The translations under genes were made by a program, and so were the position numbers. DNA of 64,000 bases from Streptomyces sp. WAC05374. Lineage in GTDB: Bacteria > Actinomycetota > Actinomycetes > Streptomycetales > Streptomycetaceae. The number at the start of each line of letters is the position of its first letter. Position 1 is the first letter of the stretch. The notes beneath the pieces are model-generated. The model had not been told where the DNA came from. It was given only the letters and a program-made list of their open reading frames with translations, and did no database searches. The stretch covers positions 363,196-427,195 of the forward strand of contig NZ_SMNQ01000004.1 of assembly GCF_004353505.1 (NCBI RefSeq), in the 5' to 3' direction. This document shows, in pieces, positions 51,832-60,984 of this stretch.

Positions 51832-53066
51832 GAGGGCCACGGTAGCCAGGCCCGGAGGGCGAACCCGCCGTCGGGCGCGGGCCCGTGGGTGAGGCGGCCG
51901 CCGGCGAGGGTGGCGCGTTCGGTCAGCCCGATGAGCCCCTGGCCCGATCCCGGGACGTGCGGGACGGGGCCGGTGGGGGCGGGGTTGTGGACGCCGACGG
52001 TGAGCCCGTCGCCCCGGTGGCCCCGCACGGTGACGGTGACCTCGGCGCCGGGGGCGTGTTTGCGGGCGTTGGTCAGGCCCTCCTGGGCGATGCGGTAGAC
52101 GGTGCGGCCGGTGGCGGCGGGAACGCCGGCCGGGTCGGCGATGCCGTGGTCGAGGGTGACCTTCATGCCGGCCCGGCGGGACTCGGCGATCAGCGTGTCG
52201 AGGGTGGCGAGGGTGGGCTGCGGGCGGTCGCCGTCCTCGCGGTCGCCGGGGGCGCGCAGGACGCCGATGATCTCGCGCAGGTCCTGGAGGGCCTCGTGGG
52301 CGCTGTCCCGGATGACACCGGCGGCGCGGGCGACCTCGGGCGGGGGCGCGCCGGGCCGGAACTCGAGTGCGCCGGCGTGGACGCTGAGCAGCGTGAGGCG
52401 GTGGGCGAGGACGTCGTGCATCTCGCGGGCGATGGCCTCCCGGGCGGCGCGCTGGGCCTGTTCGGCCCGCAGTTCGGCCTCGGACTCGGCGCGGCGGGCG
52501 CGTTCGCGCAGGGCGGCGACGAGCCGGCGGCGGGCGCGGACGAGCATGCCCCAGCCGGTGACCAGGAGGACCAGGAGGACGCTGACGGCGATCGACGCCA
52601 GGCGGTGCAGGGTCGGGTCGGGGCGGACGAACGCCTGGACGGCGCCGCACACGAGCACGAGCCCGCCGACCTGGGCGAGTCGCCGAAACGGCACGCGTAC
52701 GGCGACGCCGAAGAGGGCCACCAGGAGGGCCCCGCCGGCGGCCGGTGCGATGGTGCTGAGTACGGACAGGGTGACGGTCAGGCCGACGGGCCACCGGCGG
52801 CGCAGCCAGAGCGCGCAGCAGGCGGCGGCGCCGAGGAGCTGGTCGGCGACGACGACGGCCTCGGAGTTGCCGAGCCGGCTGCTCGCGTCGACCGCGAGGA
52901 GGCCGACGACCGAGGCGAGGACGAAGGCGGTCGTGTCGACGATCCAGTCGCGCACGGTACGGCGGCGCCGCCGCGCACGGCGGCCTTCCGGGTCGCCGGA
53001 GCCGCCCGGGTCGGCCGGGTCGGCCAGGTCCGAGGGCAGCAGCCAGGGGTACTCCGCACGCGTCAT
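51828..53066 (-). CDS. Sensor histidine kinase, HisKA_3 (NarL-type) class
   Basis: This 412-residue membrane kinase has about five or six hydrophobic helices (45-185), no large extracellular sensor, then a dimerisation/phosphorylation domain with His217 in REMHDVLAHRLT and an HATPase domain ending GLIGLTERATLAGG. Such short-loop kinases usually sense membrane or cell-wall stress. The ATG at 53066 is preferred over TTG nine bases earlier. It pairs with the response regulator by a 4-base overlap. Confidence 0.93.
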   Translation of the reverse strand: MTRAEYPWLLPSDLADPADPGGSGDPEGRRARRRRRTVRDWIVDTTAFVLASVVGLLAVDASSRLGNSEAVVVADQLLGAAACCALWLRRRWPVGLTVTLSVLSTIAPAAGGALLVALFGVAVRVPFRRLAQVGGLVLVCGAVQAFVRPDPTLHRLASIAVSVLLVLLVTGWGMLVRARRRLVAALRERARRAESEAELRAEQAQRAAREAIAREMHDVLAHRLTLLSVHAGALEFRPGAPPPEVARAAGVIRDSAHEALQDLREIIGVLRAPGDREDGDRPQPTLATLDTLIAESRRAGMKVTLDHGIADPAGVPAATGRTVYRIAQEGLTNARKHAPGAEVTVTVRGHRGDGLTVGVHNPAPTGPVPHVPGSGQGLIGLTERATLAGGRLTHGPAPDGGFALRAWLPWPS

Positions 53067-53212
53067 GCCGACCAAGCTATGCGGGCTTTTGGTGCGGTGC
53101 GGTCCGCGAGCGGCGGTCCGCTACCGAAGTCGCGCGGGCTCATACTTCCGGACCCGGCCCGCATGCCGACGTCGGACGCGGTGGCCCCGCGGCCGGGCCG
53201 ACGATGGTCGTC

Positions 53213-53431
53213 ATGAAGAAGATCCTCGAAGTCATCGGCAGCCTGGTCCTGATCGTCGGCGTGTGCGGGGTGCTGCGCGAGCTGACGGGATGGTTCCCCT
53301 TCATGGGCGTCACCCGCTTCCTGACGGAGAACGTGGGCTTCCTGCACGGGCGGGAGCTGTTCGCCAACATCGTGATCGCGGTGGTCGGGTTCGCGGTCCT
53401 GATGACCTCGGACCGGATGCGCACGGCGTAG
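53213..53431 (+). CDS. Small membrane protein
   Basis: This 72-residue protein has two hydrophobic helices (about 3-22, ILEVIGSLVLIVGVCGV, and about 48-66, NIVIAVVGFAVLMTS), with a short loop containing WFPFMG between them. I do not recognise a function. No ribosome site is obvious; an in-frame ATG nine bases upstream is equally possible. It diverges from the histidine kinase, and the next gene converges on it. Confidence 0.6.
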   Translation: MKKILEVIGSLVLIVGVCGVLRELTGWFPFMGVTRFLTENVGFLHGRELFANIVIAVVGFAVLMTSDRMRTA

Positions 53432-53446
53432 GGCGGCCGGCGCCCC

Positions 53447-53725
53447 TCAGGCGAGCAGGGCCAGGAAGAGCAGCGGCACCACCTGGAAGAGGGCGGCTCC
53501 GCGCGCCCGCGCCGGCCACAGCGCCACACCGATGCCGGTGGTCAGGCCCGCGCACACCAGCAGTTCGGCGACCGGGGGCTCGGGGGCCTCTCCGTTCTTC
53601 CCGGCCGCCCAGCCCTCCATGCCCACGGCGAGGAAGGCGTACCCCGCGATCAGCGCGTTCAGGGGCAGCAGGGCGAGGATCAGGCCGGCGTTGCGGAGGA
53701 CGGGCCGGGAGGGCGGGTCGGTCAT
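53447..53725 (-). CDS. Small membrane protein
   Basis: This 92-residue protein has three probable membrane helices (NAGLILALLPLNALIAGYAFL, LLVCAGLTTGIGVALW, and a short C-terminal FQVVPLLFLALLA). No family recognised. It converges on the neighbouring small membrane protein gene with 15 bases between stops. Confidence 0.6.
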   Translation of the reverse strand: MTDPPSRPVLRNAGLILALLPLNALIAGYAFLAVGMEGWAAGKNGEAPEPPVAELLVCAGLTTGIGVALWPARARGAALFQVVPLLFLALLA

Positions 53726-53801
53726 GCACCCAATGTGGCCGCGGAGCGGGGGGCGCGGATGAGTATCCGTACCCATCCGCTCCTGGGTATCCGCGCGGGT
53801 C

Positions 53802-54422
53802 TCACTCGTCGAGGGCGAAGGTGCCGAACTGCGCGGGGCCGGTGGGCCGGTAGGTCTGGATGGTGACGCCGGTGGACGTGGTGCGGTGGCCGGTGAGCGC
53901 GAAGGCGGTGGGGGCGCCGCCGTCGGGGAAGAGGCGGCGGCCCTTGCCGAGGAAGACCGGGAACACCAGCAGATTCAGCTCGTCGACCAGGCCGAGGGCG
54001 ATGAGGCTCTGAGCGAGCCGGGCGCTGCCGTGGACCTGGACCTCCCGGCCGGACCGCTCCTTGAGGCGGTTGACCTCCTCGGTCAGGTCCCCGCCGATGA
54101 CGGTGGAGTTGTTCCAGTCCGCCTTCTCGAGGGTCCGGGAGACCACGTACTTGGGCAGGGCGTTGAGACGGCTCGCGATCGGGTCGTTCTCGTCGGTGAC
54201 CTTCGGCCAGTACGAGGCGAAGATCTCGTACGTCCGGCGGCCGAGCAGGAAGGCGTCCACCCGCCCGAACACCTCGTCCATGAAGCTGCCGAAGTCCTCG
54301 TCCGCGAACGGCACGCTCCAGCCGCCGTACACGAAGCCGTCGGTGCGGTCCTCCTCGGGACCGCCCGGGGCCTGCATCACGCCGTCGAGCGTCATGAAGG
54401 TGGTGAGGGTGAGCGTGGCCAT
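53802..54422 (-). CDS. Dihydrofolate reductase/RibD-fold family protein
   Basis: This 206-residue protein of the RibD C-terminal/dihydrofolate-reductase-like family begins LTTFMTLDGVMQAPGGPEED, with FLLGRRTYEIFASYWP near 60 and LVDELNLLVFPVFLGKGRRLF near 148. Members bind NADPH; most single-domain forms in actinomycetes have no proven reaction and are not the essential folate enzyme. It is cytoplasmic. It is divergent from the SDR gene; the 195-bp gap has nothing I can assign with confidence. Confidence 0.87.
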   Translation of the reverse strand: MATLTLTTFMTLDGVMQAPGGPEEDRTDGFVYGGWSVPFADEDFGSFMDEVFGRVDAFLLGRRTYEIFASYWPKVTDENDPIASRLNALPKYVVSRTLEKADWNNSTVIGGDLTEEVNRLKERSGREVQVHGSARLAQSLIALGLVDELNLLVFPVFLGKGRRLFPDGGAPTAFALTGHRTTSTGVTIQTYRPTGPAQFGTFALDE

Positions 54423-54618
54423 GGCGGGTGCCTTTCTTCCGGGTCTTCTCCATCGTGGGTCACCAGTCCTGACCGCGCCTGCGCACGGAACTCATCGGTC
54501 GGCGGGCACCGGGTTCGGCGTCCGATTCCCGCCAGCGCCACGACCGCCCCTCCGGTGTGATTGATCCGTCAACCACTTCTGTACGTGGCCATGAGGCAAC
54601 GAGGCACGGAGGAACACC

Positions 54619-55353
54619 ATGAACGGCAGGACGGCTCTGGTCACCGGCGGCGGCCGCGGCATCGGCGCGGCCACCGCGCTGCGGCTGGCGCGGCGGGGCG
54701 CGGACGTCGCGATCACCTACGTCCGGGACGAGGCGGCGGCCCGGAAGGTCGTCGCCGGCATCGAGGCGACCGGGCGCCGGGGGGTCGCGCTGCGCGCCGA
54801 CGCGGCGGACCCGGCGGCCCAGGCGGACGCCGTGGCGCGCGCCGCCGGGGCGCTGGGCGGACAACTGGACGTGCTGGTGAACAACGCGGGGGTCGGGGTG
54901 CTCGGCCCGCTGGAGAGCCTGACGCTCGCCGACGTCGACCGGGTGCTGGCGGTGAACGTGCGGGGCGTGTTCCTCGCCTCCCAGGCGGCCGCGGCGCGCA
55001 TGGGGCGGGGCGGGCGGATCGTCACCATCGGCACGTGCATGACCCAGCGGGTGCCGGGCCCGGGCGGCACGCTCTACGCGATGAGCAAGTCGGCGCTGAC
55101 CGGCCTGAACAAGGCGCTCGCCCGGGAGCTGGGCGCCCGGGGCATCACGGCCAACATCGTCCACCCGGGGCCGGTCGACACCGACATGAACCCGGCGGAC
55201 GGCCCGTACGCGGAGGGGCAGAGCGCGATGACGGCGCTCGGCCGCTTCGGCACGCCGGACGACGTGGCGTCGATGGTCGCCTACCTGGCCGGTGACGAGG
55301 CCGCGTACGTGACGGGCGCGGAGTTCGCGGTGGACGGCGGCCACGCCGCGTAG
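54619..55353 (+). CDS. Short-chain dehydrogenase/reductase
   Basis: This 244-residue NAD(P)-dependent oxidoreductase has cofactor motif TGGGRGIG (residues 9-16), NNAG near 90 and catalytic YAMSK near 154; the last segment DGGH is typical of FabG-like members. A serine of the triad is replaced by Thr/Cys in IGTCMTQ, which is unusual. GGAGG lies before the ATG. It may reduce a ketone of a small molecule; no substrate can be named. A strong terminator follows its stop. Confidence 0.9.
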   Translation: MNGRTALVTGGGRGIGAATALRLARRGADVAITYVRDEAAARKVVAGIEATGRRGVALRADAADPAAQADAVARAAGALGGQLDVLVNNAGVGVLGPLESLTLADVDRVLAVNVRGVFLASQAAAARMGRGGRIVTIGTCMTQRVPGPGGTLYAMSKSALTGLNKALARELGARGITANIVHPGPVDTDMNPADGPYAEGQSAMTALGRFGTPDDVASMVAYLAGDEAAYVTGAEFAVDGGHAA

Positions 55354-55370
55354 GGCGGGGCCCGGAAAGG

Positions 55371-55412
55371 AGCGAGGGCGCACCGGTGCTGTCGGGTCGG
55401 TGCGCCCTCGCT
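55371..55412. terminator. Strong bidirectional hairpin terminator
   Basis: A perfect 15-bp stem, AGCGAGGGCGCACCG at 55371-55385 and its complement at 55398-55412, with a 12-base loop. It lies between the convergent SDR and allantoicase genes and is the best terminator in the window. Confidence 0.8.
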
Positions 55413-55446
55413 GTGCGGGCGGGTGTCGTGGCCGCCCGGGTCTACG

Positions 55447-56568
55447 TCAGCTCAGCTCCTCGTGACGGGCCGCCAGGCGCTTGGCGCCCTCGTCCGTGAG
55501 CGAGCCGAACAGCCGGAGGCGGGAGATGCCGCCGTCGGGGTAGATGTCGATGCGGACGTGGGTGCCCACGACCGGCTCCGGCAGGACGAACCGGTGGTTG
55601 GTGTCCGGCTGGAGGCGGGTGCGGGGCATGAACTCGGTCCACTCGCCGGTCTCGCCGTCACGTGACGACAGGGCGGCCCAGCCGGCGCTGTTGCCCTTGA
55701 GGTAGGCGGTGTCGATCTCGACGGCGCGAATCGCGGACTGCTCGACGAGCTGGTAGCGGATCCAGTCGTTGCCCTTGTCGCGGCGGCGGCGGGTCTCCCA
55801 GCCGTCGTCCATCTTGCGCGAGCGGCCCGGCTGGATGGTGTTGGTGGCCGGGGAGTAGAAGCGGTCCGAGGCGTCCTCGACGCGGCCGCCGTTCTCCAGC
55901 GCGACGACGTCGAAGGTGCCGAGCACGCCGAGCCACTCGGGGTCGGGGGCGACCTCGCCGTACACGCGCAGGCGGGCGATGCCGCCGTCCGGGTGCTGCT
56001 TGACGCGCAGGTGCGTGAAGCGCCGCTCCACGTCCACGCTGAAGCCGTTCGCCGCGTGGCCGCCGATGGCGGTGCGCGGGACGAGGGTCGTCCACTCGAC
56101 GTCGTCGGCCAGCAGCCGCTCGGGCGACGGCGAGCCGGCCACGGAGGTGGCCTCGACGGAGACGGCCTGCGGGTAGTTGCCGCGGAAGTGGGCGGTGTCG
56201 ACGACGATGCCGCGGACGACGCCGGGCGCGCCGAGGCGTACGAGCGCCCAGTCGTGGTCCTCGTCCGTGGGGTGGGGCTCGGTGGCGGAGGCACCGCGGC
56301 GGCGGCGCGTCTCCCAGCCGTCCATGATCTTGCCCTTGTGGCCGAAGTGCTCCGGGTCGAACTCGGCCGGCTCGGGCTTGAGCATGTTCTCGCGCTCGGC
56401 GAAGAACTCGTCGTTGGCGGCGATGACACCGGCGCCCAGGCGGCGGTCGGCGAGGTCGGCGAGGCCGCTGAAGGGGAAGTCGGCGGTGCGGTAGTCCGCG
56501 TACGGGTCACCGCCGCCGTACGGGCTGGCGTCGCCGGTGAAGGAGGGTATGACGGTCACGGGTGTCAC
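55447..56568 (-). CDS. alc: Allantoicase
   Basis: This 373-residue enzyme splits allantoate into ureidoglycolate and urea, the second step of allantoin use. It is made of two similar beta-sandwich repeats; each contains an [14 protein letters not shown] segment (near residues 81 and 250) and [13 protein letters not shown] or [13 protein letters not shown], which is diagnostic. The GTG at 56568 overlaps the allantoinase stop (GTGA), with AAGGA upstream. Together with allantoinase it forms a two-gene operon under AllR control. Confidence 0.95.
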   Translation of the reverse strand: MTPVTVIPSFTGDASPYGGGDPYADYRTADFPFSGLADLADRRLGAGVIAANDEFFAERENMLKPEPAEFDPEHFGHKGKIMDGWETRRRRGASATEPHPTDEDHDWALVRLGAPGVVRGIVVDTAHFRGNYPQAVSVEATSVAGSPSPERLLADDVEWTTLVPRTAIGGHAANGFSVDVERRFTHLRVKQHPDGGIARLRVYGEVAPDPEWLGVLGTFDVVALENGGRVEDASDRFYSPATNTIQPGRSRKMDDGWETRRRRDKGNDWIRYQLVEQSAIRAVEIDTAYLKGNSAGWAALSSRDGETGEWTEFMPRTRLQPDTNHRFVLPEPVVGTHVRIDIYPDGGISRLRLFGSLTDEGAKRLAARHEELS

Positions 56569-57905
56569 TTGTTCCTTTCGAGCAGCCGACCGGTCGGCTC
56601 GGCCACGGTGCCGTTGTCGGCGATGCGTACGCCGCGCAGCCAGGTGGACTTGACCACGCCGTGCAGGGTCTTGCCCGCGTAGGCGGTGACCTGGTTGCGG
56701 TGGTGCAGTTCGGCCGGGTCGACGGTGAAGGTCTCGTCCGGGGCGAGGACGGCGAAGTCGGCGTCGCGGCCGGGTTCGATGGCGCCCTTGCGGTCCAGGC
56801 CGGCGAGGCGGGCCGGGGCGGTGGACATCCAGCGGACGACGTCCTCAAGGGCGCGGCCGCGGCGGCGGGCCTCGGTCCAGATGGCGGGCAGGCCGAGCTG
56901 GAGGGAGGAGATGCCGCCCCAGGCGGTGGAGAAGTCGGGGGTCTTGAGGTCGGCGGTGGAGGGCGAGTGGTCGGAGACGATGCAGTCGATCGTCCCGTCG
57001 GCCAGGCCCTGCCAGAGCGCGTCCTGGTTGGACGCCTCGCGGATGGGCGGGCAGCACTTGAACTCGGTGGCTCCGTCGGGGACTTCCTCGGCGGTGAGGG
57101 TGAGGAAGTGGGGGCAGGTCTCGACGGTGATGCGGACGCCCTCGGCGCGGGCGGCGGCGATCATCGGCAGGGCGTCGCTGGAGGAGAGGTGGAGCACGTG
57201 CACGCGTGCGTCGAGGCGCCTGGCCTGGTTGATCAGGTTCTCGATGGCGGTGTTCTCGGCGTCGCGCGGCCGGGAGGCGAGGAAGTCGGCGTACTTGGGC
57301 GAGCTCTTCTGCGGGGCGGCGGCGAGGTGGTGCGGGTCCTCGGCGTGCACGATCATCAGGCCGCCGAAGCCGGCGATCTCGGCGAGGGAGGCGGCGAGCT
57401 GCTCCTGGTCGAGCTGCGGGAACTCGTCCACGCCGGAGGGCGACAGGAAGCACTTGAAGCCGTAGACGCCGGCGTCGTGCAGCGGACGGAGGTCCTTGAC
57501 GTTGTCCGGCAGGGCGCCGCCCCAGAAGCCGACGTCGATGTGGGCCTTGGAGCGGGCCACGTCCTGCTTGACGCGCAGGTTGTCGACCGTCGTCGTCGGG
57601 GGCAGGGAGTTGAGCGGCATGTCGACGAGGGTGGTGATGCCGCCCGCCGCGGCCGCGCGGGTGGCGGTCCAGAAGCCCTCCCACTCGGTGCGGCCCGGGT
57701 CGTTCACATGGACGTGGGTGTCGACCAGGCCGGGGAGGACGACGTGGTCGCCGACGTCCTCGAGCCGGGCGCCCGCGGGCACCTCGGCGTCGTGGGGCAG
57801 CACCGCCGCGATCGTGCCGCCGGCGACGGCGACCGAGGCAGGGCGGGTGCCCTCGGGGGTGATGACGCGCGTCGAGCGCAGGACGAGCGTCACGTTGGCG
57901 TCCAC
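56565..57905 (-). CDS. allB: Allantoinase
   Basis: This zinc amidohydrolase of about 446 residues opens allantoin to allantoate. Metal ligands are seen in [16 protein letters not shown], the carbamylated lysine in [13 protein letters not shown], histidines in IVHAEDPHH and [10 protein letters not shown], and the final aspartate in [11 protein letters not shown]. The frame is open to TTG 57992, but that codon sits in the operator with no ribosome site. GTG 57905, with AGGG seven bases upstream, gives the family's normal length. Several other GTGs lie between, so the start is uncertain by up to 29 codons. Confidence 0.93.
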   Translation of the reverse strand: MDANVTLVLRSTRVITPEGTRPASVAVAGGTIAAVLPHDAEVPAGARLEDVGDHVVLPGLVDTHVHVNDPGRTEWEGFWTATRAAAAGGITTLVDMPLNSLPPTTTVDNLRVKQDVARSKAHIDVGFWGGALPDNVKDLRPLHDAGVYGFKCFLSPSGVDEFPQLDQEQLAASLAEIAGFGGLMIVHAEDPHHLAAAPQKSSPKYADFLASRPRDAENTAIENLINQARRLDARVHVLHLSSSDALPMIAAARAEGVRITVETCPHFLTLTAEEVPDGATEFKCCPPIREASNQDALWQGLADGTIDCIVSDHSPSTADLKTPDFSTAWGGISSLQLGLPAIWTEARRRGRALEDVVRWMSTAPARLAGLDRKGAIEPGRDADFAVLAPDETFTVDPAELHHRNQVTAYAGKTLHGVVKSTWLRGVRIADNGTVAEPTGRLLERNK

Positions 57906-57986
57906 GTCCGGACCCTGTTCCACGTTGCCGTTCAGCTCCACGTTCCCGTCCACATCGCCTTCCACATCGCCGGTCGGACCATCATT

Positions 57987-58035
57987 CTTCAACGAACTGT
58001 TGAAGGAGTCTTCACTCCGGATACGGCCCCGTCAA
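57987..58035 (-). promoter_or_regulatory. Promoter and AllR-type operator of the allantoin operon
   Basis: On the minus strand TTGACG (58035-58030), 17 bases, AAGACT (58012-58007). Just downstream, over the predicted start, is a perfect inverted repeat: CTTCAAC at 57987-57993 and GTTGAAG at 57999-58005 with 5 bases between, the 6-5-6 geometry common for IclR-type operators. Confidence 0.6.
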
Positions 58036-58080
58036 GAGTCCCTCCACCCACCGCCGGGTGGCGAGCGGACGACTTGGATG

Positions 58081-58108
58081 TTTCCATGAAGTGGAAAGCG
58101 AATTTCAC
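58081..58108. promoter_or_regulatory. Second IclR-type operator with three phased half-sites
   Basis: TTTCCA (58081), TGGAAA (58092) and TTTCAC (58103) are spaced exactly 11 bases apart. The first two form a perfect inverted repeat with a 5-base spacer, and TGGAAA/TTTCCA are the half-sites known for E. coli IclR/AllR. It lies midway between the divergent allB and allR genes. Confidence 0.55.
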
Positions 58109-58281
58109 CAGGGAGAACGTAGCTCCCCACATGCCGAGCACCAGCAGACCTGTGCGGAAGCCCGGGGACACCCGGACAAACAGCGCCTGACCGGCGAAGA
58201 CGCCCCACTGCGGGCGATGTGCCCGACGGAAGACCCCGGTAGGCTGCTGACTTGCCCATCCGCCTCGAAAGGACCGTTGAC

Positions 58282-59088
58282 GTGCCGACGTCCAGCGCCA
58301 GCACCACCGACGCCGCCAAGCCCGCCGCCGCGACCGGCGGTGTCCAGTCCCTGGAGCGTGCCTTCGACCTCCTGGAGCGGATGGCCGACGCGGGGGGCGA
58401 GGTCGGGCTGAGCGAGCTCTCCTCCAGCAGCGGGCTGCCGCTGCCCACCATCCACCGCCTGATGCGCACGCTGGTCGCCTGCGGGTACGTACGCCAGCAG
58501 CCCAACCGCCGGTACGCGCTCGGCCCCCGGCTGATCCGCCTCGGCGAGTCCGCCGCCCGCCTCCTCGGCACCTGGGCCCGGCCCTACCTCGCCCGGCTGG
58601 TCGAGGAGACCGGCGAGACCGCGAACATGGCGCTGCTCGACGGCGACGAGATCGTGTACGTCGCCCAGGTGCCGTCCAAGCACTCGATGCGGATGTTCAC
58701 CGAGGTCGGCCGGCGCGTGCTGCCGCACTCCACCGGCGTGGGCAAGGCGCTGCTGGCGCACACCCCGCCGGAGGAGGTACGCGCGCTGCTCGCCCGCACC
58801 GGCATGCCGGCCGCGACCGAGAAGACCATCACCACCCCCGAGGGCTTCCTCGACGCCCTGGAGCTGGTCCGCTCGGCCGGGTACGCCGTGGACGACAGCG
58901 AGCAGGAGATCGGCGTGCGCTGCATCGCGGTCTCGGTGCCCGACTCCCCCACCGCCGCCGCCATCTCCATCTCGGGCCCCGCGGGCCGGGTCACCGAGGC
59001 GGCGACGGAACGGATCGTCCCGATCCTCCAGGGCATCGCCAAGGAGCTGTCCACGGCCCTGGCCAACCCCGCCAACGGCCAGTCCTGA
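58282..59088 (+). CDS. allR: IclR-family regulator of allantoin genes
   Basis: This 268-residue repressor has an N-terminal winged helix (about 20-85: QSLERAFDLLERM, then GLPLPTIHRLMRTLVACGYV) and a C-terminal IclR effector domain (about 90-265, with FTEVGRRVLPHSTGVGKALLA and QEIGVRCIAVSV). It is divergent from allantoinase/allantoicase, the usual place of AllR, which is released by an allantoin-pathway intermediate. GTG 58282 is chosen for AAGGA nine bases upstream; TAGGCT at 58240-58245 is a likely -10. A hairpin terminator follows. Confidence 0.92.
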   Translation: MPTSSASTTDAAKPAAATGGVQSLERAFDLLERMADAGGEVGLSELSSSSGLPLPTIHRLMRTLVACGYVRQQPNRRYALGPRLIRLGESAARLLGTWARPYLARLVEETGETANMALLDGDEIVYVAQVPSKHSMRMFTEVGRRVLPHSTGVGKALLAHTPPEEVRALLARTGMPAATEKTITTPEGFLDALELVRSAGYAVDDSEQEIGVRCIAVSVPDSPTAAAISISGPAGRVTEAATERIVPILQGIAKELSTALANPANGQS

Positions 59089-59095
59089 CACCGCG

Positions 59096-59123
59096 GCGCC
59101 CGGCAGGGGGAACAGCCGGGCGC
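59096..59123. terminator. Hairpin after allR
   Basis: GCGCCCGGC at 59096-59104 pairs perfectly with GCCGGGCGC at 59115-59123 across a 10-base loop, between two convergent genes. Confidence 0.6.
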
Positions 59124-59142
59124 ACGGGGCCGCCGGGCGGCT

Positions 59143-59808
59143 TCAGGCGGCCGTCAGCCGGCCGTCCCGGACGGTGACCGTACGGTCCGCCCGGTGCAGG
59201 TGGGCGCGATCGTGGGTGACCACCACCGTGGCCGTGCCGCGCCGGCGGGTCAGGGTGACCAGCAGGTCCAGGACCGCCGCGCCGCGCTCGTGGTCCAGGG
59301 CGCTCGTCGGCTCGTCGACCAGCAGCACGGCGGGGTCGTTCATCAGCGCCCGCGCGATGTTGACGCGCTGGCGCTGCCCGCCCGAGAGCTGGTGCGGGCG
59401 CCGCTCCGCGCAGTCCGCGAGGCCCACCGCGCCGAGCAGGTCCCGGGCCCGCCGGTCCCCGTGCCGACGGCCCGACAGGTGCGCCATCACCCGGAGCTGC
59501 TCGGCGGCCGTCAGCGACGGCAGGAGGTTCGGCTGCTGGAAGACGATCCCCACGTGCTCGCGCCGCAGCGCCGCCCTGCCGGCCCGGTCCAGCGTGCCGG
59601 TGTCGGTCCCGGCCACGACCACCCGGCCCCGGTCCGGCGTCACCAGCGTCGCCGCGACCGCGAGGAGGCTGGACTTGCCGGAACCGGACGGTCCGACGAC
59701 CGCCGTGAGGGTGCCCGCCGGGACGTCCAGGCCGACCGCGTCCAGTGCGGTCAGCCGCCCGTCGCCGTCGGGGTAGGTCAGGGTCACATCGTCGAGGTGC
59801 AGGCTCAT
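59143..59808 (-). CDS. ABC transporter ATPase, LolD/MacB type
   Basis: This 221-residue ATPase has Walker A VVGPSGSGKSSLLA near 40, Q-loop FQQPNLLPS, signature LSGGQRQRVNIARA and Walker B VLLVDEPTSALD. It belongs to the group that works with FtsX-like permeases in lipoprotein extraction, antimicrobial-peptide export or mechanotransmission rather than import. Its ATG overlaps the permease stop (ATGA). The adjacent divergent two-component system suggests it is stress-responsive, as in peptide-resistance modules. Confidence 0.93.
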   Translation of the reverse strand: MSLHLDDVTLTYPDGDGRLTALDAVGLDVPAGTLTAVVGPSGSGKSSLLAVAATLVTPDRGRVVVAGTDTGTLDRAGRAALRREHVGIVFQQPNLLPSLTAAEQLRVMAHLSGRRHGDRRARDLLGAVGLADCAERRPHQLSGGQRQRVNIARALMNDPAVLLVDEPTSALDHERGAAVLDLLVTLTRRRGTATVVVTHDRAHLHRADRTVTVRDGRLTAA

Positions 59809-60872
59809 CGGGCGCTCCCGAGCGCGGTGAGGGGGTCGGCGGCGGTGATCCGCCGGAGGGACAGGGCCGCGCCGAGCAGGCCGAGCACGGTCATCACGGC
59901 GGCCGGGCCGAGGAGCGTGGACGGCTCCAGGACGAAGGGCACGTCGGCCCGGCCCACGAGCGCGCCGGCGCCCGCCGCGAGCCCGGTGCCCAGCAGCGTG
60001 CCGGCGCCCAGCACGACCACCGCCTGCCCCAGGGCGTCCTTGAGGAGGTACGGCGTGGACGCCCCGAGCGCCTTCAGCACCGCCACGTCGCCGCTGCGCT
60101 GGATCGTCCACACCGTGAAGAACGCCCCGACGACCAGCGCCGAGATCACGAACAGGAAGCCGCGCATCAGTCCCAGCGAGCCGCTCTCGGCCCGGTGGGA
60201 GCCGATGGCATCGAGCGCCTCCTCGACGGTCGTGCTGCGCGTGCCCGCGGCCGCGTCGCCCGCCGCCAGGCCCGCGCCCGCCCCCCTGAGCGCGACGACG
60301 GTCGCCCCGCCCCGGCCGCCGAGGCGCCGCCAGTCCTCCAGGGACGTCCACACCACCGGCGTATGGCTGTACGAGGCGTCGCCCGCGACCGCCGCGACCG
60401 TGGCGGCCAGCGGCCCGATCCGCAGCCCGTCGCCCGCCCGGGCCCCCAGCTCCTCGGCGGCCGGCGCCGACAGCACCACCCGGCCGGGGCCGAGACGCGC
60501 GCTGTCCGGCGCGATCCCCGCGCCCGGCCGCGTACCGAACGCGGAGACCGCCGCCGTGCGGTCACCGGCGGCCGCGTCGAGCGTGGTGATGCCGACCGGT
60601 TCGGCCGCGGTGACGCCCGGCTGCCGCTGCCACGCCCGCCAGGCCCCGTCCGGCACCGCCGAGTCGGTGAACGACACCGGGCGGCCGGGCGGCGGGGCCG
60701 CGAAGGCGAGCCGGTCGGCGGGCAGCCCGGTGATCGCCGAGACGTTCTCCCGCGCGAGCCCGGCCGTCAGCCCGGACAGCAGCCCGACGAGCAGGGTGAT
60801 CAGCACGATCACGGTGCCCATCAGGGCGAATCGCCCCTTGGCGAAGCGTAGGTCTCTCCATGCCACGAACAT
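59805..60872 (-). CDS. ABC transporter permease, FtsX/MacB-like
   Basis: This 355-residue membrane protein has four helices: one near residue 18-40 (LMGTVIVLITLLVGLLSGL) and three in the C-terminal part (about 235-345). Between them is a large extracellular domain (about 45-230) of the MacB periplasmic-core type. The FtsX-domain start MRGFLFVISALVVGAFFTVW and ALGASTPYLLKDALGQ are characteristic. It forms a dimer with the ATPase. The ATG at 60872 follows GGGAGG; a longer frame to 60935 lacks support. It is divergent from the histidine kinase gene. Confidence 0.9.
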   Translation of the reverse strand: MFVAWRDLRFAKGRFALMGTVIVLITLLVGLLSGLTAGLARENVSAITGLPADRLAFAAPPPGRPVSFTDSAVPDGAWRAWQRQPGVTAAEPVGITTLDAAAGDRTAAVSAFGTRPGAGIAPDSARLGPGRVVLSAPAAEELGARAGDGLRIGPLAATVAAVAGDASYSHTPVVWTSLEDWRRLGGRGGATVVALRGAGAGLAAGDAAAGTRSTTVEEALDAIGSHRAESGSLGLMRGFLFVISALVVGAFFTVWTIQRSGDVAVLKALGASTPYLLKDALGQAVVVLGAGTLLGTGLAAGAGALVGRADVPFVLEPSTLLGPAAVMTVLGLLGAALSLRRITAADPLTALGSAR

Positions 60873-60984
60873 GCGGGCCAGCCTCCCGCCGGGCGGCCCG
60901 CGCGGGCATCGTGCGCCGGACGGCCCCCTGATCAAACTTTCGGTTGAGGGCGTGCGCGCCGGGCCCGCCTACCCTGGACGGGTC

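Noticed and set aside
54506..54543. A tRNA-like 3' end (GGGTTCGGCGTCCGATTCC then CGCCA)
   Set aside because: The T-stem does not pair, no matching 5' acceptor arm or anticodon arm exists upstream, and there is no integrase or attachment repeat nearby. It is probably chance.
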